A stretch of DNA of 13,487 nt from Candidatus Rifleibacteriota bacterium. Lineage in GTDB: Bacteria > Riflebacteria > Ozemobacteria > Ozemobacterales > Ozemobacteraceae. Shown piece by piece: positions 1-6,918 of this stretch. The position numbers were made by a program, and so were the translations under genes. The notes beneath the pieces were generated by a model, which was not told the DNA's origin, searched no databases, and saw nothing but the letters and a program-made list of their open reading frames with translations. Location of the stretch: positions 1-13,487 of the forward strand of contig JAFXRA010000162.1 of NCBI GenBank assembly GCA_017526725.1. The letters run 5' to 3'. The first letter of the stretch is position 1. Each line of letters begins with the position of its first letter.

Positions 1-702
1 ATCTTGCTGAATTGACTGATCAACTAAATAATTGCGGTCGGCAAGATAAAGGATTTTGTGCTTTAAACCGCTTTGTAACAAACGGTAGACAATCTGGAAA
101 GCCATATAGGTTTTGCCTGTTCCAGTAGCCATAGCAAGAAGAATTCTTTCCTGACCCAATGCTATAGCATCTAATGTTCGGTTAATTGCTATACGCTGAT
201 AGTATCGAGGTGCATAAATATTATTCCCTGAACAATAAGGCTGATTCATAATGAACTTTTGTTGTTGAGTCAAGCCTTTACCATTATTGGATTCTCGTTC
301 AAAACGAGCAATCAATTCGCTTTCAGTAGGGAAATCTTCTAACTTTATTTCTCTTTCTGTACCTTCAAAGAAGTCATGTTCCCAAAATGAATCACCATTT
401 GAGCTATAGGCGAATGGAACATCTAGCATTTTTGCATAGGTCATAGCCTGTTGAAGCCCATATGAAGCAGGATGATTGTTGTCTTTTGCTTCAACAACAG
501 CTATTGGATTATTATCGCTTAGATATAAAATATAATCTGCACGTTTAGGTTTTTCTCTGGTAACAAAATTGCCTTTGAGGTTTATACGCCCATCTGTAAT
601 AGAAACTTCTGTTGCTATTTTATTTTTATCCCACTTGGCTTCTAATGCTTTATCAATATAGAGTCGTCTAATATCTGATTCAGACAATTGTGATTTTTCC
701 AC
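1..702 (-). CDS. hsdR: Type I restriction endonuclease subunit R (HsdR), N-terminal part, cut by window edge
   Basis: The visible 234 codons run off the left edge. HsdR is the motor and nuclease subunit of a type I restriction-modification complex: it translocates DNA by ATP hydrolysis and cuts unmethylated DNA. Seen: an N-terminal HSDR_N nuclease domain with the PD-(D/E)xK pattern (KRADYILYL, then VVEAKD about 15 residues later); then a region beginning APRYYQRIAINRTLDAI, typical just before the helicase core; Walker A ATGTGKT near residue 200; and motif Ia ILYLADRNYLVDQ. I chose the GTG at 702 because GAGGTG lies 6 bases upstream; another in-frame GTG at 711 overlaps that site. HsdR is usually about 800-1000 residues, so most of the gene, and any hsdM or hsdS, lies outside. 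No stop interrupts the visible part. An SF2 helicase/nuclease of the HsdR-like solo type is the alternative. Confidence 0.88.
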   Translation of the reverse strand, partial: MEKSQLSESDIRRLYIDKALEAKWDKNKIATEVSITDGRINLKGNFVTREKPKRADYILYLSDNNPIAVVEAKDNNHPASYGLQQAMTYAKMLDVPFAYSSNGDSFWEHDFFEGTEREIKLEDFPTESELIARFERESNNGKGLTQQQKFIMNQPYCSGNNIYAPRYYQRIAINRTLDAIALGQERILLAMATGTGKTYMAFQIVYRLLQSGLKHKILYLADRNYLVDQSIQQD

Positions 703-738
703 GATGAGCACCTCAACTGTAACTATTGTGAATAAATA

Positions 739-766
739 AGTATAACATAATAAACAATATAAACAA
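739..766 (-). promoter_or_regulatory. Likely hsdR promoter
   Basis: On the minus strand TTGTTT (766-761), a 16-base spacer and TATACT (744-739), with an extended -10 TG just upstream (TGTTATACT). The predicted start near 732 gives a leader of about 30 bases before the GTG at 702. The -35 match is only fair in this AT-rich sequence. Confidence 0.45.
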
Positions 767-882
767 AATGTTTGGCGAGTGTCTGATTTGTAATTTTTAA
801 TTATTCTATGGAAAGAGTTGATTATGTATCATTTAGTGAAAGAGACCTATTGTGCAATTAATAAAAAACAACTTCAAATATC

Positions 883-913
883 TTGGAAATAATAATTTTA
901 ACTATGTTATAAT
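883..913 (+). promoter_or_regulatory. Likely promoter of the antitoxin gene
   Basis: TTGGAA (883-888), 19 bases, then a perfect extended -10 TGTTATAAT ending at 913. The start would fall near 920, leaving only about ten bases before the ATG at 931, with AAAGG (921-925) as ribosome binding site. The -10 is strong; the -35 spacing is long. No clear dyad for antitoxin autorepression was found here. Confidence 0.5.
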
Positions 914-930
914 GAATTTTAAAGGTAGTT

Positions 931-1206
931 ATGGCTATAATAGATTACTCTATAAAAATTGATTCAGATTTAAAGCAACAGGCTGAAGAGCTTTTTGCAA
1001 CTCTAGGACTTACTATTAGTAGTGCAACAAATCTCTTTTTAAGACAAGCAATTAAAGAAAAGGGTATTCCATTTATGATTAGAAGAGAAATACCTAATGA
1101 TGAAACCTTAGAAGCTATTAATGAAATAAAATTAATGAAAGAAAACCCTGAATTAGGAAAGACTTATTCTGATGTAGATGAGATGATGGAAGACCTTTTA
1201 AAATGA
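931..1206 (+). CDS. RelB/DinJ family antitoxin (orphan)
   Basis: A 91-residue antitoxin of the RelB/DinJ family, which neutralises a RelE/YafQ-type mRNA-cleaving toxin and normally represses its own promoter. Seen: the N-terminal ribbon-helix-helix segment (YSIKIDSDLKQQAEELFATL, residues 6-25), followed by GLTISSATNLFLRQAIKEKGIPF, the hallmark second helix and GIPF turn of DinJ-like proteins, and an acidic C-terminal tail (about 55-91) of the kind that wraps the toxin. AAAGG sits 5 bases before the ATG. The stop TGA (1204-1206) overlaps an ATG at 1203, the classical coupling to a toxin gene, but that toxin reading frame closes after 11 codons (separate entry). The antitoxin itself is intact, so it is either a solitary regulator or an anti-addiction remnant. 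Family assignment is firm; its present function is inferred. Confidence 0.88.
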   Translation: MAIIDYSIKIDSDLKQQAEELFATLGLTISSATNLFLRQAIKEKGIPFMIRREIPNDETLEAINEIKLMKENPELGKTYSDVDEMMEDLLK

Positions 1207-1238
1207 AATATAATCTCAAACCTACTACATCATTCTAG
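1203..1238 (+). pseudogene. Stub of a YafQ/RelE-type toxin gene
   Basis: The ATG at 1203 overlaps the antitoxin stop (ATGA) and opens MKYNLKPTTSF, then TAG (1236-1238), then KDI in the same frame. YafQ-family toxins typically begin MKYxLKPTxxFKKD, so the stop sits where a Lys or Arg codon is expected. After KDI similarity fades. Further on, still in frame (1266-1301), AFLERT, a TAA and STHKL follow, which faintly recall the RTGTHxxLF end of these toxins; that would imply a large internal deletion as well. The N-terminal match is good; the C-terminal trace is speculative. No functional toxin can be made from what is seen. Confidence 0.62.
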
Positions 1239-1276
1239 AAAGATATTTTCATTTATTATTTTTATGCTTTTTTAGA

Positions 1277-1323
1277 GCGAACTTAAAGCACACATAAATT
1301 ACCTAAATGGTTCGCACTTTTTT
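1277..1323 (+). terminator. Weak possible terminator after the antitoxin gene
   Basis: GCGAAC (1277-1282) pairs with GTTCGC (1310-1315) across a 27-base loop, followed by T6 (1318-1323) and a longer T-rich stretch. The loop is large and the stem has only 6 pairs, so termination would be weak. Confidence 0.35.
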
Positions 1324-1348
1324 ATTTTTTTAGTAAATTATTATATTT

Positions 1349-1377
1349 TTGAATTTTCTCACTATTAATGCTATCCT
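1349..1377 (+). promoter_or_regulatory. Possible promoter of the small lipoprotein gene
   Basis: TTGAAT (1349-1354), 17 bases, TATCCT (1372-1377). Each box matches consensus at four of six positions with ideal spacing. It would give a leader of about 95 bases. Chance matches are common in sequence this AT-rich. Confidence 0.3.
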
Positions 1378-1477
1378 TAAAAGGAAGGTAACAAATAGTT
1401 TTTGTTGAGAAAAAATTTATAAAAAACTGTTTAAAGACAGTAATGTTTATTATTTTAATTATTTGGAGAAACGAGAA

Positions 1478-1990
1478 ATGAAAAAACTATTATTTTTATT
1501 TTTGGCATCTTGTGTTTTATTGGTTGGTTGTGGAGGTGGAGGCTCTTCTTCAGGAAACAAACCAAAAGAAGCCTGTGTTTATTTTGATAATGAAGTTACA
1601 AAAACAATGTTGGTTGGAACTTGGGAACATTCTAAAGAATCAAATCCAGAAAATTATTCTGAATTAATCAAAGTAAACAAGAGCCCTACAAATGGATATA
1701 TAAATAAAATGCAATTCAAGAGTGATGGAAAAGTAGTTGACACTAGTTGTGAGATGGAAATAACTTCGGGGGCCACCAATAATCCAGAAAACGTAAAACC
1801 TTATGAATGGTTTTGTACCGATGACGCTCCAGAAGTTACAACCTTTAAATATTCAGTCACAGGAAACAGGCTTTATCTAACCGACACAAACGGTAATAAC
1901 GGCATTTCTGCTCATATAGAATCAGACGGAAATACACTTTATCTTTTTGATAATGATAACGCAGTTTCTGAATACACCAAGAAAAAATGA
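1478..1990 (+). CDS. Small lipocalin-like lipoprotein of unknown function
   Basis: A 170-residue predicted lipoprotein; I do not recognise a named family. Residues 1-17 are a signal peptide (MKKLLFLFLASCVLLVG) ending in the lipobox LVGC, so Cys18 would be lipidated and the protein membrane-anchored outside the cytoplasm. A Gly/Ser-rich tether (residues 19-27) follows. The mature part shows MLVGTWEHS (44-52), MQFKSDGKVV (78-87), a FKYSVTGNRLYLTD segment (123-136) and DGNTLYLFDN (150-159). This is the order LxGTW, FxxDG, YxxxGxxLxL seen in lipocalin-like small lipoproteins, suggesting a beta-barrel (inference). Cys33, Cys91 and Cys113 could form a disulfide. The ATG at 1478 is chosen because GGAG (1465-1468) lies 9 bases before it; an in-frame TTG at 1463 has nothing comparable. 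It stands alone, with non-coding DNA on both sides. Confidence 0.75.
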   Translation: MKKLLFLFLASCVLLVGCGGGGSSSGNKPKEACVYFDNEVTKTMLVGTWEHSKESNPENYSELIKVNKSPTNGYINKMQFKSDGKVVDTSCEMEITSGATNNPENVKPYEWFCTDDAPEVTTFKYSVTGNRLYLTDTNGNNGISAHIESDGNTLYLFDNDNAVSEYTKKK

Positions 1991-2049
1991 GAAACGTAAA
2001 CTGAACTGGCTCAAAAGACAAGTTGCAAGACAATAGGATAAATTTCTGT

Positions 2050-2069
2050 CGCTCTCCGCAAGGAGAGCG
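2050..2069 (+). other. Perfect 8-bp hairpin with GCAA tetraloop
   Basis: CGCTCTCC (2050-2057), GCAA loop (2058-2061), GGAGAGCG (2062-2069), 60 bases after the lipoprotein stop. Read from the plus strand the loop is GNRA-type, which is very stable in RNA. No T-run follows, so it is not a clear intrinsic terminator. It may protect the 3' end of the lipoprotein mRNA, or be a solitary relative of the hairpins at 7020-7090 (inference). Confidence 0.6.
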
Positions 2070-2379
2070 TGGATTATAATTTTCAGAGAAAGTTTAAAGG
2101 ATAGGTTTTGGGTTATAATTATTTGTTTAATTGGTATAAAAAACTTGATAATTGTATAAAAATTAGTTATTTCAAACTTAAGTAAAAACAGAACTAAGTT
2201 TGAAGTAATATAATCGTATTGACTCAATATTTATTAAGAGATAAGAGGATTGTTCTAGCTAAATCTAGTGTTCTAGTTATTATATTTAATTCTTGTTAAA
2301 TATTATTATTACGACTAACTTTAGGTTCCTTTATAATCATTATCAATAATGTATTTGTTATAAACTTGGTAATTCAGCA

Positions 2380-2544
2380 ACAAAAACAATAATTACCAAC
2401 AGGGCATATTATTCTTAGTAATTATTATTTTTGGTAGTTATTGTAATTAAAGATATAAGATATAAGAATTCTTATGTCTCCATCTTTGGTCTTGTATCTC
2501 AATTTTTGGTCTTAAATCTAACAATAAAAACAATAACTACCAAC
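2380..2544. repeat. Cluster of short direct and inverted repeats in a non-coding spacer
   Basis: Within the gene-free stretch 1991-2560 one motif recurs three times. Positions 2380-2400 and 2524-2544 match at 19 of 21 bases (core ACAATAAYTACCAAC). TTGGTAGTTATTGT (2431-2444) is the exact reverse complement of 2530-2543. Between them lie a 14-bp palindrome ATAAGAATTCTTAT (2462-2475), a doubled GATATAA (2451-2463) and a doubled TTTGGTCTT (about 2484 and 2507). The rest of the spacer is AT-rich with no convincing reading frame. The base composition is simple, so the repeats may be decay products rather than a functional element. Confidence 0.5.
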
Positions 2545-2560
2545 TACAATAAAAACCATC

Positions 2561-2689
2561 TTATTCATAATAAACACATCTGTAAGTAAAGTTCTGAGGC
2601 ATTTCCAACGTCAGAGACATAAGCTCTTTATTAGTGGAAAAGTCATATACAGACATACAAACAGCATCGTTTTCAGTCTTTCCCCAGCC
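2561..2689 (-). pseudogene. Displaced C-terminal end of the arylsulfotransferase-like gene (other frame)
   Basis: Read one base out of phase with the upstream frame, this stretch gives WGKTENDAVCMSVYDF, then STNKELMSLTLEMPQNF and TYRCVYYE, stop TAA at 2563-2561. It continues the upstream protein smoothly (…GETYELA then WGKTE…) and ends with the YR-containing tail expected of arylsulfotransferase-family proteins. The upstream frame instead yields an unrelated tail and stops at 2611. A single base missing in the GGCTGGGG tract (about 2682-2690) explains both. Restored, the gene would span 2561-3780 and encode 406 residues. Confidence 0.8.
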
Positions 2690-3780
2690 AATTCGTAGGT
2701 TTCGCCTGTAATACGCTGAGCTGAACCACAGGCTGACGAAAACTTGCCAGGAACCGTTAAAGTCTTAACTTGTGCTGTCTTATTCCCAGTATTAAGCTTA
2801 TAAGAACGTATATGAGATTGGCCAAGTTTGTTTCCATTGTCAAATACGCTTATAGAATCATTATCGATCACCGCATAATGCTGACATGATGTTTTTTCGT
2901 TTTCTGCTAAATGGAATTCATCAGCATTTCCAGAAAGCTTCCACAAAATCTGATTAGTGCTTTTATGACGGTCTAAACAAATTATAGAATTGAGGTGACG
3001 GAAAGAGCAAACCAGGTTTCCATCATCATTTATACGCATTGAATTAAAATGAACATAATCAGGTGAATCTGTAAAAGTATTTGCAAAATCATTTGTGTTA
3101 GCTTCGGCATCGGTTACTGACAATTCATATAATTCGGGGTAATCTATGCTTTTCCAGTCCCAAATGACTGCACCGTTTTGAACTTCCTGCAAATAGGAAT
3201 AAACAACGGAACTTTGTGCTATATTGGGAACATTAGTAACTTTCTTTTTGATGTAGCCAGATAAAATATAATGATTCAAGTCAATCATAATAAAATCGTG
3301 ACCATCAAGTGGGTGGCCTTTTTCGGTAGCTTCAGACTGTTCGAAAGTTATACGCTTGATTTCGTCGAATTTTGAATCTAATATTACACGTTCACCAGGC
3401 CCGAAGCCTGGCAAACCGAAATTATCGAATTCAGCTTTTCTGTCGTGATAGCTATAATAAGTCTGCCCACCGATTATATGTTTCTTGAAATCCCATAAGC
3501 CGCTAACAGCAAGTGTAGAGGGGACTGGTTCATGCTTAGACCATATTATATTACCTTTGCCGTCCATCATAATAAGGTTTTTTGTGAATGGGAAAGAAAT
3601 AAAGAAGTGACCTGGCAGATTGGTTTCGCCTTTGACTGTAATCTTAGGCAAACCTTCAACAATAACTGGGGTAAAGTCAGGTTCTCTATTTACGTAAGGT
3701 GCTTCGCCGCCTGCATGACAGCCAAGGAATGCGGCTATCGCCGCCACAGAAAATATCAAAAAAATATATTTTTTTAGCAT
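2611..3780 (-). CDS. Arylsulfotransferase (AssT)-family lipoprotein, frameshifted near its 3' end
   Basis: Arylsulfotransferases move a sulfate group from one phenolic ester to another without PAPS, outside the cytoplasm. The 389-residue visible frame starts with a signal peptide (MLKKYIFLIFSVAAIAAFLG) and Cys21 in a slightly unusual FLGC lipobox, so it is probably lipid-anchored. The blades of an Arylsulfotransf_2-type propeller are visible: GKGNIIW (74-80), PLDGHDFIMID (157-167), DYVHFNSMRI (241-250), LVCSFRHLNSII (256-267), QILWKLSG (277-284), SCQHYAVID (298-306) and ISVFDNG (310-316). His161, His244, Arg261 and His301 fall in the order and spacing of E. coli AssT His252, His356, Arg374 and catalytic His436 (inference by pattern). 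Residues after Ala365 are frameshift artefact. I prefer the ATG at 3780, with GAGAG upstream; an in-frame TTG at 3804 would spoil the signal peptide. It is monocistronic on the minus strand; no dsbA/dsbB-like partner is visible. Confidence 0.8.
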   Translation of the reverse strand: MLKKYIFLIFSVAAIAAFLGCHAGGEAPYVNREPDFTPVIVEGLPKITVKGETNLPGHFFISFPFTKNLIMMDGKGNIIWSKHEPVPSTLAVSGLWDFKKHIIGGQTYYSYHDRKAEFDNFGLPGFGPGERVILDSKFDEIKRITFEQSEATEKGHPLDGHDFIMIDLNHYILSGYIKKKVTNVPNIAQSSVVYSYLQEVQNGAVIWDWKSIDYPELYELSVTDAEANTNDFANTFTDSPDYVHFNSMRINDDGNLVCSFRHLNSIICLDRHKSTNQILWKLSGNADEFHLAENEKTSCQHYAVIDNDSISVFDNGNKLGQSHIRSYKLNTGNKTAQVKTLTVPGKFSSACGSAQRITGETYELAGERLKTMLFVCLYMTFPLIKSLCL

Positions 3781-4013
3781 AAGTAGTCTCTCGGGTTGCA
3801 ACAATGTTTATCTACTATATCATAGTTCTTGAATCTAGCATATTTTTTTGATTTTTTCTGTGAGGGTTTTGGGTGTATGGATGAGGGAGAAAGGGAATTG
3901 TTTTAGTAATCGTAAGTCTGTAATTATCCGTTTCTTTCTCTTCTCCCTATGCCCTTAAATTATTTTTTACTTATTTCGGTGTGATTGGTGGTGGGGGGCT
4001 CTCGGCAAGGAGT

Positions 4014-4505
4014 TTAAAATATAACTTTCTGAAAAGCTAACCTTGGGTTTCCGTCTAATAAATAGATTGTGCCGCAATGTTTGAAGCCGTTCCTAGCTAA
4101 CAAATGACGCATTATAGAATTGTCTTCATGGGTATCAATTCTTATGTTGGAAACAAATTTAGAGCAGTAATCTAAAACTAAGCTCATTATTCCTTTACAT
4201 TCACCGCTGCTGGCAATTCGGTGTATTGTGCCATAGGTTTCGTTGTTTAACCAATTCCCGCCTTCAATATAGCTATATGTTGGGTCAGGACCTATTATAA
4301 AAGCAAAAGTTGCAACAATTGTATTTTTTTCGTTTTCAATAACATAGCTGTTATTGTTTTTAATATCAGCAATAACAGCTTTTTCAGAAGGATATCCAAT
4401 CGGCCACTGCTTGAAATTGCCACTTTTACGCATTATTTCTCTGGCTTTACCAAAGATTAGCATAACCGATTGAATATCTTTTTCTGTTGTTTTTCTTATT
4501 TGCAT
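4014..4505 (-). CDS. GNAT-family N-acetyltransferase
   Basis: A 163-residue acetyltransferase of the GNAT fold, which transfers acetyl from acetyl-CoA to an amine; the substrate is unknown. Seen: an N-terminal strand MQIRKTTEKDIQSVMLIF; a conserved block GNFKQWPIGYPSEKAVIADI (residues 29-48); ATFAFIIGPDPTYSYIEGG (65-83), the central strands; IHRIASSGECKGI (94-106), equivalent to motif A and the pyrophosphate-binding turn, though with fewer glycines than the classical R/Q-x-x-G-x-G/A; RIDTHEDN (122-129); and ARNGFKHCGTIYL (137-149), motif B. This block order is familiar from an uncharacterised GNAT subgroup in gut anaerobes. The ATG directly follows the TAA of the upstream oxidoreductase gene (0 bases between), and no separate ribosome site is obvious, so translation is probably coupled. 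The operon link to sulfur transfer may be only positional. Confidence 0.85.
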   Translation of the reverse strand: MQIRKTTEKDIQSVMLIFGKAREIMRKSGNFKQWPIGYPSEKAVIADIKNNNSYVIENEKNTIVATFAFIIGPDPTYSYIEGGNWLNNETYGTIHRIASSGECKGIMSLVLDYCSKFVSNIRIDTHEDNSIMRHLLARNGFKHCGTIYLLDGNPRLAFQKVIF

Positions 4506-6896
4506 TTAAATGAACAGATTGGAATTGGCGTTGTTGCTGGCGTCAATGTAACTGGCAACTCCGCCGATTTCGATTCCATCTATTAGTTCTTCTTTGGTTA
4601 AGCCCATAACATCCATGCTCATCTGACAGGCGATGAACTTGATGCCGCTTTTTTGAGCGTCTTCAATAAGTTCTTTTAAAGAAGAGACATTTTTGTTTTT
4701 CATTACTCTTCTCATCATCATTGATCCTAAGCCGCCCATGTTCATCTTGGAAAGAGTAAGCTTGTCGGCACCTTTGGGCATGAGCATTCCAAACATCTTA
4801 TCGACGACATTTTCTTTTTTAACTGACACGTTGTCTTTTCTTAAAATATTTAAGCCCCAGAATGTAAAGAACAGTGTTACTTCTTTCCCTGCTGCTCTTG
4901 CCCCATTAGCTATTATGAAAGCTGCCATCGCTTTATCTAAATCACCTGAGAAAACTACGATGGTTTGAGCATTCTTATTATCTGTCTTTGACGCTGCAGA
5001 TTTATTACCTTTTTTTATTGTTGCGGAAATAATCTGCTTATCTTTTTCAAGGTTGACGAGACTGTTGCCTGTTGTTCTACACCAGGCTTCGATGTCTGCA
5101 TAGAAACCTTTATCTGTTGAAGTAACTTTTAGCATTTCTCCATCTTTTATTTTAGCTATGTTTTCAGCTACTTTCATTATTGGCCCAGGGCACTGCAAAC
5201 CGCAGGCATCAATATTTACGGCAACATTATTTGGTGTTCCTGCTGATGTTATAGCTTGCTGAGGCTGGACAGGCTGATTTTCTGACACTTTGTAATTGTT
5301 GTTCTTTTCTATTTCTTTATAGAGCTTTATTCCACCCATGAACGAGTAAACATTATCATATCCATTCTGAATAAGAATTCTTGATGCAACATAGCTTGTA
5401 TAACCTGTATTGCAGAGTAGAACAACTTTTTTGTCTTTAGGAACTTCGTTTATTCTGTTTCTTAATTCTTCAACAGGAATATTGACAGCTCCTTCTATTG
5501 TTTTAACAGCGAAAATATTAGCTGGTCTTACATCAATTACATAAGAGTCTTTTAAATCTTCATAAAAAGCAGGCTTAATAAAACCTCTTAATACATTGTC
5601 AGCACACATCCCCAAAACATTCACCGGGTCTTTGGCTGAAGAGAATGGTGGGGCATAGCAGAGTTCGCTGTCTAACAAGTCTTGAATGTCTCCATCATTT
5701 CTCATTATAGATGAAATGACATCAATACGCTTTTCTACTCCATCTTGGCCCACTGCCTGAGCACCGAAAATCTTTCCTTCATTATTGAAGAGAAGTTTGA
5801 AGAAAACCTGAGTGGAGTTGGGGTAATAGCCAGCATGAGAGTTACCGAATGTCAGAACCTTTTTATAGGGCATTCCAAGCTTTTGAAGAATTTTTTCGTT
5901 ATAGCCAACGCAGGCAACGGTATAATCGAAAACTTTTAATACAGAGGTTCCTTGAGACTTTTTATATTGAGAATTTATACCGCAAATGTTGTCGGCTATT
6001 ATTCTTCCCTGGCGGTTAGCGGGGCCGGCCAATGGAATCAGACCAACAGAGTTGTCGACAAAATTCTTTATTTCAATGCTGTCGCCGCCAGCATAGATGT
6101 TTTCATCAGAGGTTTGCAGGTTGTCGTTTACTTTGATTCCACGATTTGTTTCAAGTCCGCAATTCTTGGCAAGAGTAATTTCAGGTCTTACACCTATAGC
6201 CAAAATAGCAATTTCGTAGGGAACTTTGTTGCCGGAATTAAGCAATACTTCTTTGTCTGTAAAGCCTTTCACTCCATCAGCAATAAAGAGTTCAACTTTG
6301 TTTGCTCTCAATTCATTCTGGGCAAAAGCTGCTATTTCAGAATCAACAGGAGTTAATATCTGATTTGCCATTTCTATAACTTTAGTATTTATGCCCATAT
6401 GAGCGAGGTTTTCAGCCATTTCTATGCCGATAAAGCCGCCGCCTATTACAACCGCATTCTTAACGTTATTGTTTTTTATGTAAGCTTTGATGTTGTCGGC
6501 ATCTGCAAGATTTCTCAAAGTAAAAATATTGGGGTTATTAATGCCTTCTAATGGTGGCTTAATCGGGTTCGCGCCCTGAGTTAAAACCAGTTTATCAAAA
6601 AATATTTTTTCATTATTATTAGTGACAACGTATTTTTCTTTGCGGTTTATTTCTGTAACTTCTGTATTTAAGCAGACTTCAATATTAAAATTATCTTTGA
6701 ATTTTTTTGCATTCGAAACAAGAATTCTGTCTCTTTCTGCAATTACGCCAGAACAGTAATATGGAAGCCCACAATTGGCTATTGAAACTTCGTTGGTTTT
6801 TTCCAAAATACGAATTTCAGCTTTTTCATCCAAACGTCTTAATCTGGTTGCGCAACTAGCACCACAAGCACCGCCGCCAATAATAACTACTTTCAT
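4506..6896 (-). CDS. Four-module sulfur-transfer oxidoreductase: CoA-disulfide-reductase-like, rhodanese, TusA, DsrE2
   Basis: A 796-residue fusion that appears to handle sulfane sulfur or CoA persulfide. Module 1 (1-440) is an FAD/NAD(P)H reductase: FAD-binding VVIIGGGACGASCA (3-16), single redox Cys42 in SIANCGLPYY as in CoA-disulfide reductase, NAD(P)H site AVVIGGGFIGIEMAENL (148-164), second FAD motif ENIYAGGDS (265-273) and C-terminal CYAPPFSSAKDPVN (413-426). Module 2 (about 445-530) is a rhodanese with Cys495 in CNTGYTS; the Arg usual at the end of that loop is Thr. A Pro/Gln linker (about 538-557) leads to a TusA/SirA domain (558-628) with CGLQCPGP (Cys565, Cys569). Module 4 (645-796) is DsrE2: FFTFWGLNILRK (676-687), KMNMGGLG (717-724), CQMSMDVMG (757-765) and ending NLFI. 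All modules look complete. AAAGGAG lies 6 bases before the ATG. It is likely cytoplasmic. The substrate is inferred, not shown. Confidence 0.9.
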   Translation of the reverse strand: MKVVIIGGGACGASCATRLRRLDEKAEIRILEKTNEVSIANCGLPYYCSGVIAERDRILVSNAKKFKDNFNIEVCLNTEVTEINRKEKYVVTNNNEKIFFDKLVLTQGANPIKPPLEGINNPNIFTLRNLADADNIKAYIKNNNVKNAVVIGGGFIGIEMAENLAHMGINTKVIEMANQILTPVDSEIAAFAQNELRANKVELFIADGVKGFTDKEVLLNSGNKVPYEIAILAIGVRPEITLAKNCGLETNRGIKVNDNLQTSDENIYAGGDSIEIKNFVDNSVGLIPLAGPANRQGRIIADNICGINSQYKKSQGTSVLKVFDYTVACVGYNEKILQKLGMPYKKVLTFGNSHAGYYPNSTQVFFKLLFNNEGKIFGAQAVGQDGVEKRIDVISSIMRNDGDIQDLLDSELCYAPPFSSAKDPVNVLGMCADNVLRGFIKPAFYEDLKDSYVIDVRPANIFAVKTIEGAVNIPVEELRNRINEVPKDKKVVLLCNTGYTSYVASRILIQNGYDNVYSFMGGIKLYKEIEKNNNYKVSENQPVQPQQAITSAGTPNNVAVNIDACGLQCPGPIMKVAENIAKIKDGEMLKVTSTDKGFYADIEAWCRTTGNSLVNLEKDKQIISATIKKGNKSAASKTDNKNAQTIVVFSGDLDKAMAAFIIANGARAAGKEVTLFFTFWGLNILRKDNVSVKKENVVDKMFGMLMPKGADKLTLSKMNMGGLGSMMMRRVMKNKNVSSLKELIEDAQKSGIKFIACQMSMDVMGLTKEELIDGIEIGGVASYIDASNNANSNLFI

Positions 6897-6918
6897 TTCT
6901 CGCTCCTTTGATTGTTAT

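Noticed and set aside
1922..2227. Minus-strand reading frame of 101 codons
   Set aside because: Composition is low-complexity Ile/Leu/Phe/Lys, it overlaps the lipoprotein gene end and crosses the hairpin; no ribosome site or recognisable motif.
2326..2344. Fur-box-like ATAATCATTATC
   Set aside because: It matches 12 consecutive bases of the right part of the Fur consensus, but the left part does not match and no gene starts downstream on either strand at a suitable distance; expected in AT-rich DNA.
3884..3948. AGGGAGAA and TTCTCCCT as a terminator or inverted repeat between the GNAT and arylsulfotransferase genes
   Set aside because: Only 8 pairs with a 49-base loop and no T-run on the minus strand.
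3998..4012. Second copy of the 2051-2065 hairpin sequence (14 of 15 bases)
   Set aside because: The single mismatch and missing right arm destroy the stem, and several 14/15 matches are expected by chance among all pairs in a window this long.
5952..6356. Plus-strand frame of 134 codons, and similar ones inside tig, clpX, mtaB and the oxidoreductase
   Set aside because: All lie antisense within clearly conserved genes and have no recognisable motif; they are shadows of the real codons.
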